Shown here piece by piece: positions 32,865 through 40,253 of a stretch of DNA of 40,253 nucleotides; the stretch's first letter is position 1; every line of letters starts with the position of its first letter. A model generated the notes under the pieces. That model ran no database searches and was not told where the DNA came from. It saw nothing but the letters and a program-made list of their open reading frames with translations. The position numbers and the translations under genes are program-made. This DNA comes from an uncultured Ruminococcus sp. (lineage in GTDB: Bacteria > Bacillota > Clostridia > Oscillospirales > Acutalibacteraceae). The stretch covers positions 1 through 40,253 of the forward strand of contig CACZYF010000012.1 of the NCBI GenBank assembly GCA_902785355.1, read 5' to 3'.

Positions 32865-34109
32865 ATGGATTATACGATCACAGAGCAGGAGCCGACCCGC
32901 GCCCTGCTGGTAGAGGCAGATACAGGAGATTATGATGCGGAAGCATCGCTCGCGGAGCTTTTTGAGCTGACCGAGAGCGCCGGCGCGGTACCTGTCGCTT
33001 CAATTACTCAGAAACTCAGCCGACTCGACCCCGCTACCTGCGTTGGCTCGGGCAAGCTCGAGGAGATCAAGGATTACTGTGAAAAAGAGAATATCGACCT
33101 GATCATCTTCGATCTCGAACTTTCGCCTGTCCAGATCCGCAATATCGAGGCGGCTACCGACGTGCGCGTTATCGACCGCACCATGCTGATCCTCGACATC
33201 TTCGCCCTGCGCGCCCGAACCAAGGAGGGCAAGATCCAGGTCGAGCTTGCCCAGCTCAAGTACATGATGCCTCGACTGACCGGTAAGGGCGTCGAGATGT
33301 CGCGACTCGGCGGCGGTATCGGCACCAGAGGTCCCGGTGAGAGTAAGCTCGAGACCGACCGCCGCCATATCAAGCGCAAGATGGAGACCCTCAAGACGCA
33401 GCTGCGCGACGTGGAGGAGCACCGTAAGCAGCTGCGCGAGCGCCGCGATAAGGACGGCGTGATCACCGTCGCCATCGTCGGCTATACCAACGCCGGCAAG
33501 TCCACCCTGATGAACACCCTCACCGACGCGGGGGTGCTCAGTGAGGACAAGCTCTTCGCGACCCTTGACCCGACCTCACGCGCATTAAAGCTGCCGAACG
33601 GCGTATCCGTCATGCTGATCGATACCGTCGGACTGGTCAGAAGACTGCCCCATCATCTGGTGGAGGCGTTCAAGTCGACTCTGGAGGAAGCGGCGCAGGC
33701 GGATATCATCCTCAATGTCTGTGACGCGAGCAGTGAGGAAAGCCGCCTGCACCTCGATGTGACGCGCGAGCTCCTCGCCTCCTTGTCGAGTCTCGACAAG
33801 CCTATCATTCCCGTCCTCAACAAATGCGATTTGATCGACGACAGCATGACCGGTATCTCCGGCGCGGTGCATATCAGCGCGAAGTACGCGCAGGGTATCG
33901 ATGAACTGCTCAAGGCGATCGAGGATAACCTGCCTAAGAAGGTTCAGCGCGTAAAGATCCTATTACCTTTCGATAAGGTCGGTATCGCCGCAAAGCTCCG
34001 CGAGACTGCCGTCCTCCATCGCGAGGAATATACCGCCGAGGGCCTCATGCTGGAGGTTACTGTCGACGAGATTCAGTACGCACGTCTGCGGGATTATTTC
34101 GTTGACTGA
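32865..34109 (+). CDS. hflX: Ribosome-associated GTPase HflX
   Basis: 414-residue GTPase that binds the 50S subunit and splits stalled or stress-arrested ribosomes. The N-terminal nucleotide-binding-like domain shows VGSGKLEEI and IDRTMLILDIFA. The glycine-rich linker is GGGIGTRGPGESKLE. The G domain has G1 GYTNAGKST, G3 DTVG and G4 NKCD. Length and order are typical. ACGGAGA precedes the ATG. Together with rqcH it points to stalled-ribosome handling encoded twice in this window. Confidence 0.95.
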   Translation: MDYTITEQEPTRALLVEADTGDYDAEASLAELFELTESAGAVPVASITQKLSRLDPATCVGSGKLEEIKDYCEKENIDLIIFDLELSPVQIRNIEAATDVRVIDRTMLILDIFALRARTKEGKIQVELAQLKYMMPRLTGKGVEMSRLGGGIGTRGPGESKLETDRRHIKRKMETLKTQLRDVEEHRKQLRERRDKDGVITVAIVGYTNAGKSTLMNTLTDAGVLSEDKLFATLDPTSRALKLPNGVSVMLIDTVGLVRRLPHHLVEAFKSTLEEAAQADIILNVCDASSEESRLHLDVTRELLASLSSLDKPIIPVLNKCDLIDDSMTGISGAVHISAKYAQGIDELLKAIEDNLPKKVQRVKILLPFDKVGIAAKLRETAVLHREEYTAEGLMLEVTVDEIQYARLRDYFVD

Positions 34110-34168
34110 TCGTGTAAACTTATTGCATTATGACAGATGTTGTGTTACTATCATGATAAATACCGAGC

Positions 34169-34204
34169 GGCATGGTCTCATTTCGGGATCATGCCTTTTG
34201 TTTT
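34169..34204 (+). terminator. Intrinsic terminator of hflX
   Basis: An 11-pair stem (34169-34179 with 34185-34195) with two G-T pairs and loop ATTTC, followed by TTTTGTTTT. Confidence 0.8.
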
Positions 34205-34227
34205 ATCGTTATTGTGTGCTTTATAAT
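34198..34227 (+). promoter_or_regulatory. Promoter of the membrane protein gene
   Basis: TTGTTT (34198-34203), 18 bases, TATAAT (34222-34227), directly after the hflX terminator stem. Confidence 0.5.
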
Positions 34228-34245
34228 AGGAAAGGAGCCTTGTAT

Positions 34246-34929
34246 ATGAGCAGTACAATCGGGACAAAACGCACCCGCAAGTCCTCCGCACAGGAGCTGA
34301 CACATGAGGGTCAGCCCGTCACGCGGAATATTGTGTTGTGTGAGGATGGGAAATATCGCTGGGTTTATGAGATGAATCTGTTGAAGAACCCCACGGTTTT
34401 CCTGATGGTGTGGAAGATCTTTTTCTTCATCATTCTCGGGATCTTCACGCTCGTCGCTCTGTTCGACCTGTTCCGGGGCGGCGACAGACTCGGTCAGGCG
34501 CTTTTGAACGATCTGAAAATGCTCGGATATATGATCCTCGGCATGACAGCCTTAACCGTTCTCGGCGTATTGGTCTACGCGGCGATAATGCGCGGCAAAT
34601 ATATCGTGATGTTCGAGATGGATGATAAGGGCGTCAAGCACGCGCAGATTCCGTCACAGGCGAAGAAGGCGACAAAGCTCGCTGCCGTGACCGCTGTGGC
34701 GGGCGCTTCTTCCGGCGGGCTGACCGCGGCAGGCGCGGGCATGATGGCGAGCCGCACGAGCATGTACACGGCTTTTTCCGATGTGCGAAAGGTCAAAGCC
34801 TACCCCCGCCGCAATATAATCAAACTTAATGAACGCTTGGAGCATAATCAGGTTTACGCATCTTTGGAAGATTTTGATTTTGTTTATCAGTACATTTTAT
34901 CCCACTGTCCCGCCGCAAAACACGGATAA
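34246..34929 (+). CDS. Two-helix membrane protein of unknown function
   Basis: 227 residues. A polar N-terminus (1-50) is followed by two membrane helices (about 52-72 and 90-112). The ~110-residue cytoplasmic tail includes YIVMFEMDDKGVKHAQI and a small-residue Ala/Gly segment, then FSDVRKVKAYPRRNIIKLNE; the pattern is loosely like bacterial PH-type domains, which is only a guess. The start is ATG 34246 with AAAGGAG upstream; the open frame extends earlier but through the hflX terminator. It stands alone between terminator and promoter. Confidence 0.75.
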   Translation: MSSTIGTKRTRKSSAQELTHEGQPVTRNIVLCEDGKYRWVYEMNLLKNPTVFLMVWKIFFFIILGIFTLVALFDLFRGGDRLGQALLNDLKMLGYMILGMTALTVLGVLVYAAIMRGKYIVMFEMDDKGVKHAQIPSQAKKATKLAAVTAVAGASSGGLTAAGAGMMASRTSMYTAFSDVRKVKAYPRRNIIKLNERLEHNQVYASLEDFDFVYQYILSHCPAAKHG

Positions 34930-34961
34930 TTTGCCGCTTATCACAAATTCGGAAAAATCGG

Positions 34962-34990
34962 TTGCTTTTTCTATCCGGATGTGCTACTAT
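34962..34990 (+). promoter_or_regulatory. Promoter of the L,D-transpeptidase gene
   Basis: TTGCTT (34962-34967), 17 bases ending in TGC, TACTAT (34985-34990). Confidence 0.6.
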
Positions 34991-35045
34991 CACATATATA
35001 TTGGGAAATTAGCTTAATACATACAATATCAAGAGAAAGGACAGA

Positions 35046-36470
35046 ATGATTTTGAAACATTTTTCTACCAAGATGCTTGCCGCTTTTCTGGCGGTCGTGA
35101 TGACGATCTCCGCCTGTGCGGTATTCGGCGCTTCTGCCGCTGAGACCGATCCCGCCGAGGTCGCCGCGACCGAAGCGGTACAGACGATCGGAGCAGACCC
35201 CACCGAAGCGCCCGCCGAGGATCCGACTACGGCAAATACAGAGGCTGTCAACGTCGGTAAGGTCAAGAACATTGTCAAGGATAGCTTCGAGAGCGACGCG
35301 ATCAAGCTGAACTGGGATCCCGTCGAAGGCGCAGACGGTTACTATATCTATCTGTGCAACGCCGACGAGGGTGAGGCGTTCAAGAAGATCGCCGAGACTA
35401 CCGAGAACACCTACACCGCGACCGGTCTGATCCACACCACTCAGTATCATTTTCAGATCGCCGCTTTCGTCAACAAGGACGGTGAGATCTATGAGGGCGA
35501 GCCGACCGTTAAGCTGACCGCTACCCAGCCCGGCCCTGTCACCGGCATGACCAAGTGGCGTTCTTCCACCGTGCTCGAAATGGAATGGGATCGCAACCCG
35601 AAGGCGACCGGCTACCGTATCTACCGTAAGGAAGGCAGCAGCGCCGAGGTCGTCTACAAGACCGTCTACGGCAATACCAACACCACCTTCTCCGATACCG
35701 CCGTTAAGCAGGGTACGACCTATAAATACCGCGTCAAGAGCTTCCGCGAGCTGTACAACACCTCTTACAGCTCTATGGAACCGGGCGTCGAGACCTTCAT
35801 CGCGGGTCTGTGCGGTCCGAACTACACCATTACCTCCCGCTGCCAGCGCATCAACCTGACCTGGAAGAAGAACCCCTACGCGACTCACTATGAGGTTTAC
35901 TATTCCACCAGCCCTGACAACAGCAAGTTCGTCAAGCTGTTCACTACCCCCAGACTGTACTATAACACCACCAAGCTGACCGTCGGCAAGAAGTATTACT
36001 TCCGCGTCCGTCCGATCTATGTCAAGGGCAACACCACCATCACCGGCACCAGCAATAAGAAGAACGCGACTGTCGTCAAGACCGCTTACGGCAGGTCGAC
36101 AGGTAACACCTATATCGAGATCAGCATCGATCAACAGCATATGTGGTATTACAAGAACGGCAAGCAGGTCGCGACGACTGAGGTCGTTACCGGCAACAAG
36201 GGTACCAGCGATACGCCCAAGGGTTATTTCAGCGTTCTGAACAAGACGCGCAACACCTACCTTTCCGGTGCGGGCTACAGCTCCTTTGTCAACTACTGGA
36301 TCGCGTTCAAGGGCAACAGCTACGGCATCCACGACGCGAGCTGGCGTTCCGCTTACGGCAACCCCCACTACATGGGCAACGGTTCCCACGGCTGTGTGAA
36401 TACGCCGAAGGCACAGGTCGCTCAGATCTACAACAATGCCTCTATCGGCACGCCGGTCATCATCTACTAA
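35046..36470 (+). CDS. Secreted L,D-transpeptidase with three FnIII-like domains
   Basis: Exported enzyme of 474 residues that should form 3-3 (DAP-DAP) peptidoglycan crosslinks or attach proteins to the wall. The signal peptide ends near ASA (residue 31). A Thr/Glu/Pro-rich spacer follows, then three fibronectin III-like domains (about 68-160, 161-255, 256-345; repeated LxWxxxxxADGYYIY-type pattern). The C-terminal YkuD domain (about 355-474) carries IHDASW and the catalytic SHGCVN with Cys450. AAAGGA precedes the ATG. It fits the diaminopimelate-type MurE in the window. Confidence 0.93.
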   Translation: MILKHFSTKMLAAFLAVVMTISACAVFGASAAETDPAEVAATEAVQTIGADPTEAPAEDPTTANTEAVNVGKVKNIVKDSFESDAIKLNWDPVEGADGYYIYLCNADEGEAFKKIAETTENTYTATGLIHTTQYHFQIAAFVNKDGEIYEGEPTVKLTATQPGPVTGMTKWRSSTVLEMEWDRNPKATGYRIYRKEGSSAEVVYKTVYGNTNTTFSDTAVKQGTTYKYRVKSFRELYNTSYSSMEPGVETFIAGLCGPNYTITSRCQRINLTWKKNPYATHYEVYYSTSPDNSKFVKLFTTPRLYYNTTKLTVGKKYYFRVRPIYVKGNTTITGTSNKKNATVVKTAYGRSTGNTYIEISIDQQHMWYYKNGKQVATTEVVTGNKGTSDTPKGYFSVLNKTRNTYLSGAGYSSFVNYWIAFKGNSYGIHDASWRSAYGNPHYMGNGSHGCVNTPKAQVAQIYNNASIGTPVIIY

Positions 36471-36479
36471 AAGCATTGT

Positions 36480-36511
36480 AAAGCGCTTCCTTACGGAGGC
36501 GCTTTCCTTTT
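36480..36511 (+). terminator. Intrinsic terminator of the L,D-transpeptidase gene
   Basis: Stem AAAGCGCTTCC (36480-36490) with GGAGGCGCTTT (36495-36505), loop TTAC, then CCTTTT. Confidence 0.85.
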
Positions 36512-36529
36512 GATTCACATTCTGTTCAT

Positions 36530-36558
36530 TTGACTTTGCGCAGTATATATAGTAAAAT
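36530..36558 (+). promoter_or_regulatory. Promoter of the FHA-SEDS/PBP operon
   Basis: TTGACT (36530-36535), 17 bases, TAAAAT (36553-36558). The leader to ATG 36656 is about 90 bases. Confidence 0.65.
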
Positions 36559-36655
36559 ATTTCATATAAATAGTTTAGCTATTTGTGCGCAGCTCCTTGA
36601 ACATGCAGGGCTGTGGCAATCTCAAACGATTATTTCCGGAGGTGAAGCGAATCTT

Positions 36656-38365
36656 ATGCAAGCTGTTCTGGATGTAGCGGCGATCGCACTGCGCGCGCTG
36701 CTGCCGTTCTACGCGCTGGTCATCGTGTACCAGTGCTTTGCTTCCGCACGCCGTCACAGGCGACCCGAGAAGCCCCTTGTCACCCTAGAGGTGCTTGAAA
36801 CGGGACAGAAGATCCCGGTGCTTTTCTGGGAGAACTCCATCGGACGCAGTAAGGGCTCGGATATCCGCGTATCGGATATCAGCGTATCGCGCGACCACTG
36901 CGTACTGCTCAGGCGCAAGGAGGGCTGGTTCGTTTCGGATATCGGCTCCAAGTTCGGTACCTACGTCAACGGTGAACGCTGTGAGGGTCGTACCAAGGTG
37001 ATCATCGACGACGAGATCACCGTCGGTCATACCACCTTCATCCTCAAGCGCGGCGACGAGTATCAGGAGCGTCTGCGCCCCTCGTGGTTCTTCTCCAAGG
37101 CTTCCGACAAAGGCAGCCTGAAGCCCTATAAGCTGATGATCCTGATCACCTTCTTCCACCTGTTCATGGCGGTCGAAGCGTGCTTTTCCAATGAGATAAA
37201 GGACTTTACCCCCCTGCTGATCTTCGGCGCGATGGAGGCGGTGATGTGGGCGTTCTTCTGCATCTCGTCCTACGCCTTGAACCGCGTCAACTTCGAGCTG
37301 GAGGCGCTGGCGTGTTTCCTGTCGGGTATCAGTATATTGCTGCTCGTGCGGCAGGAGCTGCGCTCGGCGATCGTCCAGATGATCGCGATGGCGATCGGCA
37401 TGGTGGTTTTTGCCGTGATGGTGAAATTCATCGAGGATCCCGACCGTGTGAATTCGTGGCGACTGTGGATCATGATCGCCGCCGTGGGACTTCTGGCGGT
37501 GAATATCGTGTTCGGCCGCGTGACCAACGGCGCCGCCAACTGGATCAACATCGGCGGGATCAGCGTCCAGCCGTCCGAGTTTGTTAAGATCGCATTCATC
37601 TTCGTCGGTGCGGCGGCTCTCGATAAGCTACAGACCCGACTGAACTTCTTCCTGTTCATCGGCTTTTCGGCAGTATGCGTCGGCGCTCTGGCGCTGATGG
37701 GCGACTTCGGAACGGCGCTGATCTTCTTCGCAACCTTCCTGTTGATCGCGTTCATGCGTTCCGGTGATATCAAGACCATCATTCTCGCACTTGCCGCCGC
37801 GGCATTCGCTGTATTCATCGTGCTGAGCATCAAGCCCTATGTCGCCGATCGTTTTTCGGCGTGGGGTCACGTCTGGCAGCATACGCAGGACAGCGGCGGC
37901 TACCAGCAGGTTCGCGTGATGACCTACCTCGCCTCCGGCGGACTGATCGGAGTGGGTGTGGGCAACGGTTATCTGAAATATGTCTTTGCATCCGAGTCCG
38001 ACCTGGTGTTCGGCTTGGTTGCGGAGGAGATGGGCGTGATCATCGCCTTTGTGATCGCGGCGGCGATCGTCGCACTGGCGTTCTATGCCCGCGCGATCAC
38101 GACCCGCTCGCGTTCCTCGTTCTATGCGATTTCCGCCTGCTGTGCGGCGGGCTTGATGGTGGTGCAGAGCGCCTTGAACATCTTCGGCATCACCGATATA
38201 CTGCCTCTCACGGGTGTGACGCTGCCCTTCCTGTCGGCGGGCGGCTCGTCCATGATCTCGTGCTGGGGACTGTTGGCATTCATCAAGGCGGCTGACGAGC
38301 GTACCTACGCCGCGAAGCGCCACGCGCCCATCAACGCGCTGAGAAAGCGGGGTGTCGCTGAATGA
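36656..38365 (+). CDS. FHA domain fused to SEDS-family (FtsW/RodA/SpoVE) glycosyltransferase
   Basis: Membrane protein of 569 residues. One N-terminal helix (about 5-28) is followed by a cytoplasmic forkhead-associated domain (about 41-131) with the phosphothreonine-binding residues in place: IGRS (62-65), VSRDH (77-81) and GTYVNG (101-106). A SEDS domain with about ten helices follows (about 155-560), with GAANWINIGGISVQPSEFVK and the end signature PFLSAGGSSM. SEDS proteins polymerise lipid II glycan strands with a partner class B PBP, which is the next gene (four-base overlap). The start is ATG 36656 after GGAGGTGA. The FHA domain suggests regulation by a Ser/Thr kinase. Confidence 0.92.
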   Translation: MQAVLDVAAIALRALLPFYALVIVYQCFASARRHRRPEKPLVTLEVLETGQKIPVLFWENSIGRSKGSDIRVSDISVSRDHCVLLRRKEGWFVSDIGSKFGTYVNGERCEGRTKVIIDDEITVGHTTFILKRGDEYQERLRPSWFFSKASDKGSLKPYKLMILITFFHLFMAVEACFSNEIKDFTPLLIFGAMEAVMWAFFCISSYALNRVNFELEALACFLSGISILLLVRQELRSAIVQMIAMAIGMVVFAVMVKFIEDPDRVNSWRLWIMIAAVGLLAVNIVFGRVTNGAANWINIGGISVQPSEFVKIAFIFVGAAALDKLQTRLNFFLFIGFSAVCVGALALMGDFGTALIFFATFLLIAFMRSGDIKTIILALAAAAFAVFIVLSIKPYVADRFSAWGHVWQHTQDSGGYQQVRVMTYLASGGLIGVGVGNGYLKYVFASESDLVFGLVAEEMGVIIAFVIAAAIVALAFYARAITTRSRSSFYAISACCAAGLMVVQSALNIFGITDILPLTGVTLPFLSAGGSSMISCWGLLAFIKAADERTYAAKRHAPINALRKRGVAE

Positions 38366-39747
38366 AACGGATCATGACGCGTTCCCTGATCGTCTGGATC
38401 GTGACCTTCGCGTTTCTCGGCGGTCTGATCTTCCTCGGCGTGAGGATCGTTCTGCATAACGACGAGTGGGTCCAGCAGCCCTTTAACGGACACATGGCGG
38501 CGTCGGGCGGCCTTGCGAAGGCAGGGCGTATCTACGACCGCAACGGTACGCTTCTCGCTCACAGCGAGAACGACACGCGACTCTACCACGATAACGCGAG
38601 CACCCGCGAGGCGCTTCTGCACGTTGTCGGCGACAACAGCCTGAATATTTCGACGGCGATCCAGAGCCGCTACCGCACCAGCCTCACCGGCTACAGCTTC
38701 ATCCTCGGCCTGGGGCTCCCCGAGTCCCTACGACCGAACAGCGACGTCAAGCTGACCGTCGACGCCGACGCCTGCCGCGCTGCCTACGAGGCGCTCGGCG
38801 GTAGAAAAGGCGCTTGTGTGGTCTATAATTATAAGACCGGCGAGGTGCTGTGTGATGTCAGCGCGCCGGGCTACGACCCCCAGTATCCTCCCGACATCAC
38901 CGAGGAGAACGAGAGCGAGTACGACGGCGTGTATCTGGATAACGTCGTATCCTCGACCTTCACGCCCGGCTCGACCTTCAAGATCATCACTGCCGCCGCG
39001 GCGGTAGAGAATATCCCCGATATCTACTCTCAGACGTTCAGCTGCCCCGGCTCGGTCGAGATCGGCGGCAACACCATCACCTGCGAGAGCGCCCACGGTG
39101 ACCAGAGCTTCTCCGAGGCGTTCGCCAATTCCTGCAACTGTGCTTTCGCGCAGATCGCGGTACAGGTGGGCGGCGAGAAAATGCAGGCGACCGCCGAGCG
39201 GATGGGCTTCAACAACAAGGAGCTTCGTATGAGCGATATCCCGCTTGCGACCAGTCATTATGACGCAAAGAAAGCCGATGAAAACTCCCTTGCGTGGTCG
39301 GGTATCGGTCAGCACGAGGATCTGGCTAATCCGATGCTGATGGCGATGATCTGCTCCGCTGTCGCTAACAACGGCTCCGCCGTATCCCCCTATATCGTAG
39401 AGGATGACGGTAAACTGCTTGATAAGCTCGGTATCACGATCAACAAGATGCAGAACACCGAGATGATGTCCGCCGACACCGCCGCCCGCCTTCACGAGCT
39501 GATGAAGGCCTCCGCCGAGGGCTACTCATGGCGCGGCGTGAGCGTTGCGGGGCTTGACTTCTGCGCCAAGACCGGAACCGCCGAGGTCGGCGAGGATAAG
39601 GAACCGACCGCGTGGTTCGTCGGCTTCACCGAGGATGAGAAGCATCCCTACGCCTTCGCCGCGGTCGTGCTCGAGGGCGGTTACGGTATCGACGCCGCGA
39701 CCCCGGTCGTCAACGCCGCCGTCAGCAAGCTCGTCAACGGGTGGTAA
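38362..39747 (+). CDS. Class B penicillin-binding protein (transpeptidase), SEDS partner
   Basis: Bitopic membrane protein of 461 residues that crosslinks peptidoglycan. One membrane helix (about 8-30), a short pedestal (GRIYDRNGTLLA), then the transpeptidase domain with Ser204 in STFK, Ser257-Cys-Asn259 and Lys403-Thr-Gly-Thr. It is compact for a class B enzyme and lacks PASTA repeats. The start overlaps the SEDS gene stop (ATGA), so the pair is made together. Which process it serves (division, elongation or spore cortex) cannot be told. Confidence 0.94.
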   Translation: MKRIMTRSLIVWIVTFAFLGGLIFLGVRIVLHNDEWVQQPFNGHMAASGGLAKAGRIYDRNGTLLAHSENDTRLYHDNASTREALLHVVGDNSLNISTAIQSRYRTSLTGYSFILGLGLPESLRPNSDVKLTVDADACRAAYEALGGRKGACVVYNYKTGEVLCDVSAPGYDPQYPPDITEENESEYDGVYLDNVVSSTFTPGSTFKIITAAAAVENIPDIYSQTFSCPGSVEIGGNTITCESAHGDQSFSEAFANSCNCAFAQIAVQVGGEKMQATAERMGFNNKELRMSDIPLATSHYDAKKADENSLAWSGIGQHEDLANPMLMAMICSAVANNGSAVSPYIVEDDGKLLDKLGITINKMQNTEMMSADTAARLHELMKASAEGYSWRGVSVAGLDFCAKTGTAEVGEDKEPTAWFVGFTEDEKHPYAFAAVVLEGGYGIDAATPVVNAAVSKLVNGW

Positions 39748-39761
39748 ATCTTATATAAAAC

Positions 39762-39800
39762 AACGCTCACGTTGGAGATGAACCAACGTGAGCGTTTTTT
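39762..39800. terminator. Strong terminator after the PBP gene
   Basis: A perfect 14-pair stem, AACGCTCACGTTGG (39762-39775) with CCAACGTGAGCGTT (39783-39796), loop of seven, then a T run to 39800. It can also serve the convergent lipoprotein gene. Confidence 0.95.
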
Positions 39801-39806
39801 GGTTGC

Positions 39807-40214
39807 TCACTCATTTACGGAGAGATCATATCGACTTGGATAATCATAGCTTTTATAGGTCTCGCCTTTCGACAGGTCGAGCTTTACGCCGTTGATATTC
39901 ACGACGTTATTGCTTTCCCAACTGATGGAGGCGTCCTTTTGGTGGTACTGGTGGTAGATCTTCTTTTTGCCGACATCCGTCTTTTCATAAACCTTGACGG
40001 CAAAGTCTGTGGTAGCGCCGCCGTCGGCACAGTATGCTTCGAGCGTGTACCTTCCGTCCGGAGAAACGGAGGTATCTATCAGGTCTTCGGTATTTCCGCT
40101 TGCCATCATCAAACCGAGAAAAAAACCTCCGGCGATCGGACTACAGCCGGTCAAGGTAATCGTTTGCGCCAGACAAGCCGCGATGATCGCAACGATCACG
40201 ATTGCTTTTTTCAT
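39807..40214 (-). CDS. Small lipoprotein, DUF5412-like
   Basis: 135 residues. The signal peptide ends in lipobox LTGC with Cys24 lipidated. The mature part has SPDGRYTLEAYCADGGATTD and VNINGVKLDLSKGETY, a pattern I associate with the DUF5412 family (from memory, function unknown). GGGGAAAGAG precedes the ATG. The gene is complete; its promoter lies at or beyond the window edge. Confidence 0.7.
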   Translation of the reverse strand: MKKAIVIVAIIAACLAQTITLTGCSPIAGGFFLGLMMASGNTEDLIDTSVSPDGRYTLEAYCADGGATTDFAVKVYEKTDVGKKKIYHQYHQKDASISWESNNVVNINGVKLDLSKGETYKSYDYPSRYDLSVNE

Positions 40215-40253
40215 GCGATCACTCTTTCCCCAGACACTCTGCGTACACGCCCG

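Overview
The window reads as a chromosomal segment of a spore-forming, anaerobic Firmicute of the Ruminococcus/Oscillospiraceae type. This is inferred from gene content and no species is claimed. The supporting signs are strong AGGAGG-type ribosome binding sites, sigma-A promoters that often carry an extended -10 (TGn), the spoIIAA-spoIIAB-sigF operon, a holB-ricT pair in the Bacillus/Clostridium order, a 2[4Fe-4S] clostridial-type ferredoxin, a secreted protein with a C-terminal dockerin, and a maltodextrin ABC importer next to a lipoprotein amylase. No tRNA, rRNA, CRISPR array, phage gene or transposase was seen.

Layout. 1-4.2 kb: a GT2/teichoic-acid polymerase fusion converges on an acyltransferase-3 membrane protein (surface polymers). 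4.3-8.6 kb: rqcH (ribosome rescue), then on the minus strand trxB with an overlapping AlkD-like DNA glycosylase gene, divergent trxA, and a DtxR-type metalloregulator that probably controls itself. 8.8-10.3 kb: murE (minus). 10.3-16.4 kb: an A-rich 470-base control region, then malE-malF-malG and an alpha-amylase lipoprotein, with inverted repeats between the cistrons that probably set their stoichiometry. The transporter ATPase is not in the window. 16.5-19.1 kb: proS and metA, separated by a nested palindromic element. 19.1-24.6 kb: a double-HTH regulator with a C-terminal region I cannot assign, divergent from a 1132-residue dockerin protein; a palindrome lies between their promoters. 24.7-27.9 kb: ferredoxin, then the overlapping genes trmN6-like, rsmI and folC. 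27.9-29.4 kb: spoIIAA-spoIIAB-sigF. 29.5-31.9 kb (minus): yfcE-like phosphodiesterase, holB and ricT. 31.9-34.1 kb: three small uncharacterised genes and hflX. 34.2-40.2 kb: an uncharacterised membrane protein, an L,D-transpeptidase with three FnIII-like domains, an FHA-SEDS fusion overlapping its partner penicillin-binding protein, and a small lipoprotein.

Functional threads. Cell-envelope synthesis recurs throughout: teichoic-acid-like polymerase, MurE with a diaminopimelate-type motif, L,D-transpeptidase, and SEDS with PBP. A second thread is starch or glucan use (amylase, importer, dockerin protein). A third is housekeeping linked to sporulation and translation quality (RqcH, HflX, RsmI, RicT, SigF).

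The best candidates for something undescribed are: (1) the double-HTH regulator and dockerin protein module; (2) the cluster of three small proteins at 31.9-32.8 kb; (3) a roughly 155-base palindromic repeat present twice, each time at the 3' junction of convergent genes, whose outer arms differ between copies but stay self-complementary; and (4) the FHA-SEDS/PBP pair, which suggests phosphorylation control of wall synthesis. No computation or database search was run. Family calls come from motifs read by eye.
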